From positions 1 through 16,606 of the forward strand of contig CAYNRB010000051.1 in the NCBI GenBank assembly GCA_964399475.1: a DNA stretch of 16,606 nt, written 5' to 3'. Positions 6,931-13,599 of the stretch are shown here, one piece after another. Position 1 is the first letter of the stretch; every line of letters starts with the position of its first letter. The notes under the pieces were generated by a model that was not told the origin of the DNA, searched no databases, and saw only the letters and a list, made by a program, of their open reading frames with translations. The position numbers and the translations under genes were made by a program. The stretch is from QPIN01 sp964399475. GTDB lineage: Bacteria > Pseudomonadota > Gammaproteobacteria > Methylococcales > Methylomonadaceae.

Positions 6931-7914
6931 ATGCAATACTCAGCGAGCGTTAACAAACTGACTCAACCTTTAGTGCAAGACTTAATTGATAATGCAGATA
7001 AATATAGATTAGGATTGCAAAAACTGGAAAATGGATGCACAATTATTGATGCAGGCATTCAAGTTCCTGGCGGTTTAGAAGTTGGACGCATTGTTACAGA
7101 GATATGTATGGGGGGCTTGGGGACAGCCTCTATTTCACAAACCAGCTATACAGAAAATTGGCCGTTATCAATACATGTTCATTCCAGTAACCCGGTTTTA
7201 TCTTGTCTGGGTAGCCAATATGCGGGCTGGAGTTTATCTCATGAAAAATATTATGCGTTAGGTTCAGGGCCTGCTCGTGCAATGGCTAGTAAGGAAAAAC
7301 AAGGAGTCATAGTACCTGTTGAAGAGCTCTATAAAGAATTAGAATATAAAGATAGTGCCGATTCAACAGTCTTAGTCATAGAAAATGACAAAATCCCACC
7401 GCTGGAAATTGTTGAAAAAATTGCTTCTGCTTGCGGCTTATTACCAGAAAAACTAACTATTATTGTTACGCCGACCAGTAGTATTGCGGGTGGTGTACAA
7501 GTTGTAGGCAGAGTGCTTGAAGTTGCTATGCATAAAGCCCATGAATTACATTTCCCTTTAGAAAATATTATTGATGGTAGTGGCAGTGCTCCAATTTGCC
7601 CTCCACACCCTGATTTTGTTAAAGCAATGGGACGAACTAATGATGCCATTTTATTTGCAGGACAGGTTCATCTTTTTGTAAAAGGCAGTGATGAAGAGGC
7701 AGAAAAATTAGCGAATGAATTACCCAGTTCAACATCAAAAGATTATGGGAAACCTTTTGCTGAAATTTTTAAAGCCTGCAATTATGATTTCTTTAAAATT
7801 GATGGCATGTTATTTAGTCCTGCTAGTGTTATTGTGACTGCTGTTGAATCAGGCAAAAATTTTCGTGCTGGAAAACTGGATAATGCATTGCTGGATCAAT
7901 CGTTTGGTACTTAA
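6931..7914 (+). CDS. mch: Methenyl-tetrahydromethanopterin cyclohydrolase
   Basis: Mch interconverts methenyl-H4MPT and N5-formyl-H4MPT, a cytoplasmic step of formaldehyde oxidation to formate in methylotrophs. From the ATG at 6931 the protein is 327 residues, about the usual size for bacterial Mch. The family signatures include SVNKLTQPLVQDLID near the start, GCTIIDAGIQVPGGLEVGR (35-53) and ALGSGPARAMA. Further on come IVTPTSSIAGGVQVVGRVLE and DGSGSAPICPPHPDFVKAMGRTNDAI, matched to known Mch only by recall. I chose ATG 6931 because it gives a normal Mch N-terminus and has AGG about ten bases upstream. An open frame continues back through the N run into OrfY, which is an artefact of the gap. 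Two stop codons in tandem (TAATAA) end it. The orf5-type gene follows at 56 bases. Confidence 0.96.
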   Translation: MQYSASVNKLTQPLVQDLIDNADKYRLGLQKLENGCTIIDAGIQVPGGLEVGRIVTEICMGGLGTASISQTSYTENWPLSIHVHSSNPVLSCLGSQYAGWSLSHEKYYALGSGPARAMASKEKQGVIVPVEELYKELEYKDSADSTVLVIENDKIPPLEIVEKIASACGLLPEKLTIIVTPTSSIAGGVQVVGRVLEVAMHKAHELHFPLENIIDGSGSAPICPPHPDFVKAMGRTNDAILFAGQVHLFVKGSDEEAEKLANELPSSTSKDYGKPFAEIFKACNYDFFKIDGMLFSPASVIVTAVESGKNFRAGKLDNALLDQSFGT

Positions 7915-7970
7915 TAATAAATCCTGATTCCAGCTCCAGTGAAAGATAAAATAAAATTTGAGGCGCACAA

Positions 7971-8891
7971 TTGGGTCGAATAGCAATTTTTACCGATGAT
8001 CCCGGTTGGCATGGAAAGCAATTACAAATAGCCTTTGCGAGCAGAGGCTATTCGAGTGAATATATTTCGCTAACAGATTGTCAGTTAAATCTGGACGCTG
8101 ATTCTTTGCCAGTTTGCATTCCAGGGTTTGAATTTGCAATGCCGGATGCCGTCTTTGTCAGAGGTGTGCCAGGCGGCAGTTTACAGGAAGTCGTATTTTA
8201 TCTGGATATTCTTCATGCCTTAAAAATAATGGGTGTTCCTGTTTATAATGATGGGCGTTCAGTAGAAAAAAGTGTAGATAAAGCCATGACCAGTTTTTTA
8301 CTCAAAAATGCGGGGTTAAATACGCCGCAAACCTGGGTGCTAAATGATCGGTCAAAAGCCTTGGTCATTGCCGAAAAGGAATTAAAAACGGGAAATCAAT
8401 TAATCAGTAAGCCTATTTTTGGATCTCAAGGTGAAGGTCTGAGACGACTAGAGAAAATGACAGATTTATTCTGGTTGACCAGTTGTAATGGAATTTATTA
8501 TTTGCAACGCTTTATTGATAGTGAAGGCCTGGGGTTTTCAGATATCCGAGTTTTTGTGGTTTATGGTAAGGCAGTTGCGGCAATGCGTAGGCGAGGCACA
8601 TCCTGGTTAAATAATGTGGCGCGCGGTGCAAAATGTGAAGCGGTTGATTTGGATACTGAGTTATCAGAACTAGCTATAAAAGCCGTTCGAACATTGACTA
8701 TGGATTATGCGGGTGTCGATATTATCAGAGATAGTGATGGTCGCTATAGTATTATTGAGGTCAATAGCATACCTGCCTGGAAAGGTCTGGAAAGTGTTTG
8801 CGATGTAAATATTGCTGATATTTTGGCAGAAGATCTAATAGAACGCTATGTTAATAATAGTAATTCTAGTTTAAAAGTTGCACAATCATGA
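7971..8891 (+). CDS. RimK-like ATP-grasp ligase, orf5 type of H4MPT cluster
   Basis: A 306-residue ATP-grasp protein of the RimK/MptN glutamate-ligase group. The first residues, RIAIFTDDPGWHGKQL, are typical of the methylotroph protein called Orf5. The ATP-binding loop is SKPIFGSQGEG (146-156). DIRVFVVYGKAVAAMRRRG (191-209) and IEVNSIPAWKGLE (262-274) are the conserved RimK-type segments. Related archaeal MptN adds glutamate to tetrahydromethanopterin, so a glutamate or other amino acid ligation on a C1 carrier is a reasonable inference. The exact reaction in bacteria is not something I can state. The TTG start is supported by GAGGCG six bases upstream and by the conserved N-terminus. The stop overlaps the start of the next gene (ATGA), implying translational coupling. 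Confidence 0.87.
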   Translation: MGRIAIFTDDPGWHGKQLQIAFASRGYSSEYISLTDCQLNLDADSLPVCIPGFEFAMPDAVFVRGVPGGSLQEVVFYLDILHALKIMGVPVYNDGRSVEKSVDKAMTSFLLKNAGLNTPQTWVLNDRSKALVIAEKELKTGNQLISKPIFGSQGEGLRRLEKMTDLFWLTSCNGIYYLQRFIDSEGLGFSDIRVFVVYGKAVAAMRRRGTSWLNNVARGAKCEAVDLDTELSELAIKAVRTLTMDYAGVDIIRDSDGRYSIIEVNSIPAWKGLESVCDVNIADILAEDLIERYVNNSNSSLKVAQS

Positions 8892-9733
8892 TTAGCCAGA
8901 AACAGCTCATAAAAGCATATAAACATGCCTGTGACTGTGATGTACAAGCATTTAAACCAGGCAATGTCAGCGTCTACAATGCAGGACATGACATGACGGT
9001 AGCCGATTTTATCCTAAGCGCAGAAGTTAGTTCAAGGTTAATTACAAATCCTACCTATTCTCTGGGTGAAAAAATATATTATTCTGTAAAAGCTACAAAA
9101 GAAGCGGTTGGGTGTAATACTAACCTGGGTATTATTCTACTTTGTGCACCTTTGTGTGAGGCAGCCTATCAGCTATCATCCGAGCAGAATATTAGAACTG
9201 CATTGAAAAATGTTCTTGAAAACACTTCAGTTGAAGATGCCGCGTGGGTTTTTAAAGCAATCACACTGGCAGCTCCAGGTGGATTGGGTGAATCCAGTGA
9301 ACAGGATGTTAAAGAACGTCCCAAAGTGACACTGATTCAAGCCATGGAAATTGCCAGTGACAGAGATAGAATAGCCTTACAATATGTAACGAATTTCAAG
9401 AATATTTTTGATTTTGCAATTTTGAGGTATAATGGTGGGCTTGCTAGATATGATGATCAGTTATGGGCTGTGGTCTTAGTTTATACGGGGCTTTTAAGCA
9501 AATTCTCTGACAGTCATATCCAGCGTAAATACGGCGATAAGTACAACGGATGGGTGCTTAATCAAATGATTACAGTCGATGATGCCCTATTAAATACCAG
9601 AAACCCAGAACAGTTATTACCTATGTTGCATAATGTAGATAAGCAGTTCAAGGAAAAAGGTATTAATCCAGGCACTACGGCCGATCTGACAGTGGCGACG
9701 GTATTAATTAATTTAATTGAAGCTATCTGTTAG
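8888..9733 (+). CDS. CitG/MdcB-like protein, orf7 type of H4MPT cluster
   Basis: A 281-residue protein of the triphosphoribosyl-dephospho-CoA synthase family. It shows KPGNVS (23-28), GCNTNLGIILLCAPL (75-89), APGGLG (129-134) and NPGTTADLT (260-268), all family signatures. CitG and MdcB make the prosthetic-group precursor of citrate lyase and malonate decarboxylase by transferring dephospho-CoA to ATP ribose. No such enzyme is encoded nearby. Homologues sit in H4MPT clusters of methylotrophs (Orf7 in that literature) and probably perform a related phosphoribosyl transfer there, for example in making a ribose-bearing cofactor part. That role is inferred. The ATG overlaps the orf5-type stop by four bases, so the two are coupled. 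Fae follows after 159 bases with its own likely promoter. Confidence 0.85.
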   Translation: MISQKQLIKAYKHACDCDVQAFKPGNVSVYNAGHDMTVADFILSAEVSSRLITNPTYSLGEKIYYSVKATKEAVGCNTNLGIILLCAPLCEAAYQLSSEQNIRTALKNVLENTSVEDAAWVFKAITLAAPGGLGESSEQDVKERPKVTLIQAMEIASDRDRIALQYVTNFKNIFDFAILRYNGGLARYDDQLWAVVLVYTGLLSKFSDSHIQRKYGDKYNGWVLNQMITVDDALLNTRNPEQLLPMLHNVDKQFKEKGINPGTTADLTVATVLINLIEAIC

Positions 9734-9755
9734 GTGCACTAAAAGTTAAGAATTA

Positions 9756-9767
9756 GTTACTAGTAAC
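9756..9767. repeat. Perfect 12-bp palindrome upstream of fae
   Basis: GTTACTAGTAAC is a perfect palindrome 125 bases before the fae start and upstream of the likely promoter. It could be a regulator site or chance. Confidence 0.35.
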
Positions 9768-9797
9768 AGGATTTCTGGAAGCTTTACGCGAAGCAGA

Positions 9798-9826
9798 TTG
9801 ATACACTTAATGACTATTCAAATTAT
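9798..9826 (+). promoter_or_regulatory. Possible fae promoter
   Basis: TTGATA (9798-9803) and AATTAT (9821-9826) are 17 bases apart. The -35 is good and the -10 weak. Other AT-rich -10 candidates lie within the next 30 bases (CATAAT near 9852). A separate promoter is likely because fae is normally very highly expressed and the gap before it is long. Confidence 0.3.
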
Positions 9827-9892
9827 TTAAATATGAGCTATATTTAAAATTCATAATCTTATTTTTAATCATAAATAAAAGGGTAATACACA

Positions 9893-10414
9893 ATGGCTAT
9901 AATTAACAACTTACGCGTAGGCGAATCATTAAACGGTGACGGAAACGAAGTTGCTCATATTGACTTAATGATGGGACCTCGTGGTTCAGCTGCAGAATCT
10001 GCATTTGCAAATTGCTTAACAAACAATAAAGACGGTTTTTCTAGTCTTTTAGCAGTTGTTGCACCAAACTTAATGGTTAAGCCTGCCACTGTAATGTTCA
10101 ACAAAGTAACAATCAAAGGTTCTAAGCAAGCAGTTCAAATGTTTGGCCCAGCACAACGTGGTGTTGCTATGGCGGTTGCTGATTGTGTTGAAGATGGAAC
10201 TATTCCAGCTGACGAAGCTGATGATATCTTTATTTCTGTTGGTGTTTTTATTCACTGGATGGCAGAAGATGATGCAGCCATTGAGCAAAACAATTATGAT
10301 GCCGTTAAAGCATCTATCAAAAGTGCAGTAGCAGGTACACCAACTGCAGCTGATGTTGTTGCTGCTAAGGGTTCTTCAGAGCATCCATTTGCTTCAAACT
10401 CAATTAAAAAATAA
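9893..10414 (+). CDS. fae: Formaldehyde-activating enzyme
   Basis: Fae catalyses condensation of formaldehyde with H4MPT to methylene-H4MPT, the entry to the H4MPT oxidation route in the methylotroph cytoplasm. The 173-residue length fits. Conserved segments are GNEVAHIDLMMGPRGSAAE (18-36), in which His22 corresponds to the histidine proposed as catalytic acid, NNKDGFSSLLAVVAPNL (44-60), QMFGPAQRGVAMAV and GVFIHWMAEDD. It ends HPFASNSIKK. The ATG at 9893 is preceded by AAGGG nine bases upstream. A long AT-rich leader suggests an independent promoter, and a hairpin with seven T residues follows. It is a single-gene transcription unit at the end of the mch-orf5-orf7 run. The identification is secure. 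Confidence 0.98.
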   Translation: MAIINNLRVGESLNGDGNEVAHIDLMMGPRGSAAESAFANCLTNNKDGFSSLLAVVAPNLMVKPATVMFNKVTIKGSKQAVQMFGPAQRGVAMAVADCVEDGTIPADEADDIFISVGVFIHWMAEDDAAIEQNNYDAVKASIKSAVAGTPTAADVVAAKGSSEHPFASNSIKK

Positions 10415-10433
10415 TTTACAATTGTTTGAAAGA

Positions 10434-10461
10434 ATGCCTCAGTTAACTGGGGCATTTTTTT
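10434..10461 (+). terminator. Rho-independent terminator of fae
   Basis: ATGCCTCAG (10434-10442), a TTAA loop and CTGGGGCAT (10447-10455) form a nine-pair stem with one G-U pair, followed by seven T residues. It starts 20 bases after the fae stop. It also overlaps the 3' end of the convergent HisA-like gene, whose stop codon is inside it. The minus-strand T-run is interrupted, so termination is likely stronger for fae. Confidence 0.88.
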
Positions 10462-11153
10462 GTCTGCAAGTTATTAATAATCTGGCTAGTCAGTTTTCCT
10501 GAATGCAGTGCGCTTGCAATAAGTGCATGATTTATTCCTAGCTTTTTTAGTTGCAATAAATCCATTTCATCTCGTATCCCACCGGCAGCAATAATATTTT
10601 TTGAAGGGTTTTTTTCAGAAAAATACGTTAGCTTTTCAAAATCAGGGCCAGAATTAATCCCAACTCGCTCTAAAGTCATAATGATTATATTGTTAGGCCA
10701 AAGTGCTGAGTTTTCTAACAATTCATCAGGACCTTTAAAACCTTGATCAGGAAAATAATCCAGTGATAAAATGATATTGTTTAAAACCTGATTAAGATGT
10801 TGAAAGGATGAATTGTTTTGGGATTCGGAACCAATAATTAGTTTGTAGTTTAAACCAGCAAAAGCTGAAATATCTTCTAGCTTTATTCCATTATCTATCC
10901 AGAATTCAATATTCGTATAGTTGCTGATAAGCTTATCAATTAAATATTGATTGTTCCCAGAATTAGTAATCGCATTTAAATCTGCAATATAAATAGTTTC
11001 AAATGGATAGAGCGATAAAAAAACCTTCAAAACATCTTCGATTTTGCTGGATTTAGATAAGGATGAATTAATCGGCTGATAAGACTCTCGGTTTCCCTGT
11101 TGTGCAGATACTACCAGTCCATCTTTTAAGTCAATCACAGGAATTATTTTCAT
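10443..11153 (-). CDS. HisA-like TIM-barrel protein linked to H4MPT genes
   Basis: A 236-residue protein of the HisA/HisF superfamily, resembling COG1411 (proFAR-isomerase-related proteins of methanogens and methylotrophs). The beginning KIIPVIDLKDGLVV carries the HisA-type Asp8. The second catalytic-type aspartate is Asp132 in ILSLDYFPDQG. Phosphate-binding segments are AAGGIRDEMD (189-198) and ALIASALHSGKL (210-221). HisA of histidine synthesis shares the fold, but this protein is more divergent and no other his gene is nearby, so it is probably a dedicated C1-cofactor enzyme acting on a ribose-phosphate substrate. The function is unproven. It runs convergent to fae and divergent from the MfnD-like gene. 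I see no strong ribosome-binding site before the ATG. Confidence 0.82.
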   Translation of the reverse strand: MKIIPVIDLKDGLVVSAQQGNRESYQPINSSLSKSSKIEDVLKVFLSLYPFETIYIADLNAITNSGNNQYLIDKLISNYTNIEFWIDNGIKLEDISAFAGLNYKLIIGSESQNNSSFQHLNQVLNNIILSLDYFPDQGFKGPDELLENSALWPNNIIIMTLERVGINSGPDFEKLTYFSEKNPSKNIIAAGGIRDEMDLLQLKKLGINHALIASALHSGKLTSQIINNLQTKKCPS

Positions 11154-11263
11154 AAATAGTTAATGAAGGTTTGCGTATTCAAGGATTATAGAATGGATAT
11201 AGATTAAAATAACAATTAATGTCAGCAGTATGCAGATAATATTGCAGAAGTTAAAAAGTGTAG

Positions 11264-11306
11264 GGTGGGTAAGACTTTTGAGCGTAGCGAAAAAACGTAA
11301 CCCACC
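11264..11306. repeat. GGTGGGT...ACCCACC inverted repeat, REP-like
   Basis: GGTGGGT (11264-11270) and ACCCACC (11300-11306) are perfect inverted arms around a spacer that holds GAGCGTAGCGAAAAAACGTA. Its form is that of a dispersed intergenic repeat. This copy appears partly decayed because the inner arms no longer pair. Confidence 0.55.
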
Positions 11307-11438
11307 ATCTCGTTAAAATGTCTCGCTACGTCAGAAAGTTATTTATTCCTCAGTCCTTAATATGCTACCAAGAAAAATACTTGTTGATGTGAATACTGGA
11401 TGTTTTTCGTATCAGAACTCAGGAGCATCCAAGAAAGA

Positions 11439-11461
11439 GTTCCCTCGCAGGGCGTGGGAAC
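11439..11461. repeat. GTTCCC(T/A)CGC hairpin repeat
   Basis: GTTCCCTCGC (11439-11448) and GCGTGGGAAC (11452-11461) form a ten-base stem with one mismatch and an AGG loop. A half copy with the same arm, GTTCCCACGC, occurs at 15020. It is probably a REP-type element. No T-run follows. Confidence 0.6.
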
Positions 11462-11501
11462 AATCTTAAACTGATTTGTGGCAATAACCTGAATGATGAA
11501 T

Positions 11502-11507
11502 GAGAGG
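11502..11507 (+). promoter_or_regulatory. Shine-Dalgarno that supports an ATA start
   Basis: GAGAGG at 11502-11507 lies five bases before ATA 11513, an ideal spacing. It is not positioned for ATG 11597, which has only AGAAGGTGAG about 7-10 bases upstream. Confidence 0.55.
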
Positions 11508-11512
11508 CTAAA

Positions 11513-12517
11513 ATAAAAATACTGATTTTTGAATTTATTACAGGGGGAGGGCTGTCAAACGACGCATTAACAGAGTCTCTTGCCAAAGAAGGTGAGATGA
11601 TGCTTAAGGCACTGATAGAAGGTTTGAGTAGGGTTTCATTGGCTCAAATTACTCTTTTATTGGATTGGCGTTTTAAACATTTAAAACTGCCTGAAAAAAT
11701 TACAATTATCTGGGTTGATCAAAATCAAGATATTGACGATATTCTACCCGGTTTAATTAAACAAACAGATTGTGTTTGGCCCATTGCTCCTGAAATGGGG
11801 GGCATTTTGCAAAAAATCTCAGAATTGGTTGAGGAAAATGATAAAAAGTTACTCAATTCCTCGTCTGAAGCAGTAGCCATTTGTAGCGATAAATATAGAA
11901 CCTTTCAGATACTGAAACAAAAAGAAATTTCAGTGGTAAAAACCTTTCAGTTAGATACATTTCTCTCTAATAATTTACCAATATCATTTGAGGGACAATG
12001 GGTTATAAAACCCAAAATGGGAGTAGGCTGTCTTGATATTTTTCTGGTTTCTAATCAAAATGATTTAAGCAAAATAAGCCAACAGCTTGAAAATAATGCA
12101 GAATACATCATTCAACCCTATATTAAAGGTGAATCGCTAAGTCTGTCCTGTTTGTTTAAAGAGGAAAAAGCCTGGTTGCTGTGTTGCAATCGACAGCAGA
12201 TTTCCATTCAGCAAGGCGAATTTAAGTTAAATGCCTGTGAGGTCAACATAACCCTTGAAAATCTTCAGTCTTACCAGCATATTATTAACCGGATAGCGAA
12301 AATAATTCTCGGTTTATGGGGGTATGTCGGAATTGATTTTATATTAAATGAATTCAATCAGTTGATGATTCTTGAGATTAATCCTCGTCTAACTACATCT
12401 TATGTAGGAATAAACCAGGCAACGGGAATTAACCTAGCCAAAACAGTATTAGAAATGATTGATTCTGATCCAGTTATAACTACGTTGCACAACAAGCAAA
12501 TTAACGTATCAATTTAA
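11513..12517 (+). CDS. MfnD-like ATP-grasp ligase (methylofuran synthesis), probable ATA start
   Basis: An ATP-grasp ligase related to MfnD, the archaeal enzyme that joins tyramine and glutamate in methanofuran synthesis (named Orf17 in methylotroph literature, as best I recall). Bacterial methylofuran contains tyrosine and many glutamates, so the substrate may differ. The ATP loop is WVIKPKMGVG (163-172) and the metal-binding end is ILEINPRLTTSYVGI (286-300). The first ATG (11597) would remove 28 residues, including the conserved opening KILIFEFITGGGL, so translation must begin earlier. The in-frame TGA at 11501 leaves only ATA at 11513, with GAGAGG five bases upstream, or an uncorrected base or indel error. 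Length is 334 residues from there. The MfnF-like gene follows 13 bases later. Confidence 0.85.
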   Translation: MKILIFEFITGGGLSNDALTESLAKEGEMMLKALIEGLSRVSLAQITLLLDWRFKHLKLPEKITIIWVDQNQDIDDILPGLIKQTDCVWPIAPEMGGILQKISELVEENDKKLLNSSSEAVAICSDKYRTFQILKQKEISVVKTFQLDTFLSNNLPISFEGQWVIKPKMGVGCLDIFLVSNQNDLSKISQQLENNAEYIIQPYIKGESLSLSCLFKEEKAWLLCCNRQQISIQQGEFKLNACEVNITLENLQSYQHIINRIAKIILGLWGYVGIDFILNEFNQLMILEINPRLTTSYVGINQATGINLAKTVLEMIDSDPVITTLHNKQINVSI

Positions 12518-12530
12518 TTAAGGATAAATA

Positions 12531-13574
12531 ATGCAACCAGGCATAATAGGCTGGGATATAGGCGGAGCACATATCAAAGCGGTAGTCCTGGAACCAGACG
12601 GTAAAATTTCCAAGGTTATTCAGCTGCCTTGTCCATTATGGAAGGGGATAGAATTTTTAAGTAAAGCAGTGAATCAAATTCTAAATGAAACGCAAACAGG
12701 GAATACAATTCATGCTGTTACCATGACAGGTGAATTGGTTGATTTATTTAAAAATCGTCAACAAGGTGTAGAAAATATTATCCGTACCTTACAGGATTGT
12801 CTAAAAGGACAATCATTATTAATTTATGCGGGGCGTGATGGTTTTTTAACACCAGAGCAAGTTCATCCACATCATACGCTTTCAATTGCTTCAACAAATT
12901 GGTTGGCTAGTGCTACACTTGCTGCAAGGAATTTAAAAAATGGACTTTTTATTGATATTGGAAGTACCACTACAGATATTCTGCTGATAGAAAATCATCA
13001 GGTACAAACCATTGGTTTGACTGATCATCAACGATTGATCTCGGATGAACTGGTCTATACCGGAATAATAAGAACCGCTGTTATGGCGGTTGCGCAAACT
13101 GCCTTTTTTCAAGGACAAAACATGGGTTTAATGGCTGAATATTTTGCAACAATGGCAGATGTCTATCGTTTAACCGGAGAATTAAACGAAGCACATGACC
13201 AAACCGATACAGCAGACGGTGCTGAAAAAACCAAATCTTCCAGTGCAAAAAGACTGTCTCGGATGACGGGATATGAATATTTAGATACAGATATGTTGTT
13301 ATGGAAACAGTTTGCAGAACATATCAAGTCGCAACAAAAAAACAAAATTCGAAAAGCCTGTGAAAGACAGCTTTCTCGAAATTTAATCTCTACCGATGAT
13401 TTTTTTATCGGCGCAGGAGTCGGACGTTTTCTAGTTAAGCAAATTGCAGATGAATTAGGTTTTCCCTATTTTGATTTCAGTGATTTGTATCAGAAAAACC
13501 TTAAAAATTCAGTGCTGGAAATTGCCGATTGTGCTCCTGCAACTTCTGTCGCACTGCTTGTTGCAACTGAATAG
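12531..13574 (+). CDS. MfnF-like H4MPT-linked C1-transfer protein
   Basis: A 347-residue protein of the hydantoinase/sugar-kinase-like ASKHA fold, of the family annotated as H4MPT-linked C1 transfer pathway protein (COG1548). Archaeal MfnF of this family condenses the diphosphate-activated furan with gamma-glutamyltyramine during methanofuran assembly. Visible motifs are the first phosphate loop GWDIGGAHIKA (7-17), MTGEL (65-69) and the second loop IDIGSTTTDILLIE (141-154). Later come IGAGVGRFLVKQIA and a C-terminal CAPATSVALLVA. The ATG at 12531 has AAGGA seven bases upstream. It sits 13 bases after the MfnD-like gene and 25 before pabB, so the three probably form an operon. The family call is firm; the reaction in bacteria is by homology. 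Confidence 0.88.
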   Translation: MQPGIIGWDIGGAHIKAVVLEPDGKISKVIQLPCPLWKGIEFLSKAVNQILNETQTGNTIHAVTMTGELVDLFKNRQQGVENIIRTLQDCLKGQSLLIYAGRDGFLTPEQVHPHHTLSIASTNWLASATLAARNLKNGLFIDIGSTTTDILLIENHQVQTIGLTDHQRLISDELVYTGIIRTAVMAVAQTAFFQGQNMGLMAEYFATMADVYRLTGELNEAHDQTDTADGAEKTKSSSAKRLSRMTGYEYLDTDMLLWKQFAEHIKSQQKNKIRKACERQLSRNLISTDDFFIGAGVGRFLVKQIADELGFPYFDFSDLYQKNLKNSVLEIADCAPATSVALLVATE

Positions 13575-13599
13575 CAGTACCTACTTATTTGTTCTTTGA

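Larger units (their letters stand above)
11154..11512. other. Divergent intergenic stretch with two repeat elements
   Basis: The stretch separates the HisA-like gene (minus) and the MfnD-like gene (plus), so it should contain two divergent promoters. I cannot place either with confidence. It holds a GGTGGGT/ACCCACC inverted repeat and a GTTCCC/GGGAAC hairpin (listed separately). Close to the MfnD-like gene there is a short overlapping frame, ATGATGAATGAGAGGCTAAA then TAA (11493-11515). Confidence 0.55.

Noticed and set aside
7329..7649. Minus-strand frame inside mch
   Set aside because: Shadow of the mch coding frame; no start signals or recognisable motifs.
6034..7914. A 626-residue OrfY-Mch fusion protein
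   Set aside because: The frame passes through 100 N only by chance. The two halves are separate well-known proteins and Mch has its own ATG at 6931 with an upstream AGG.
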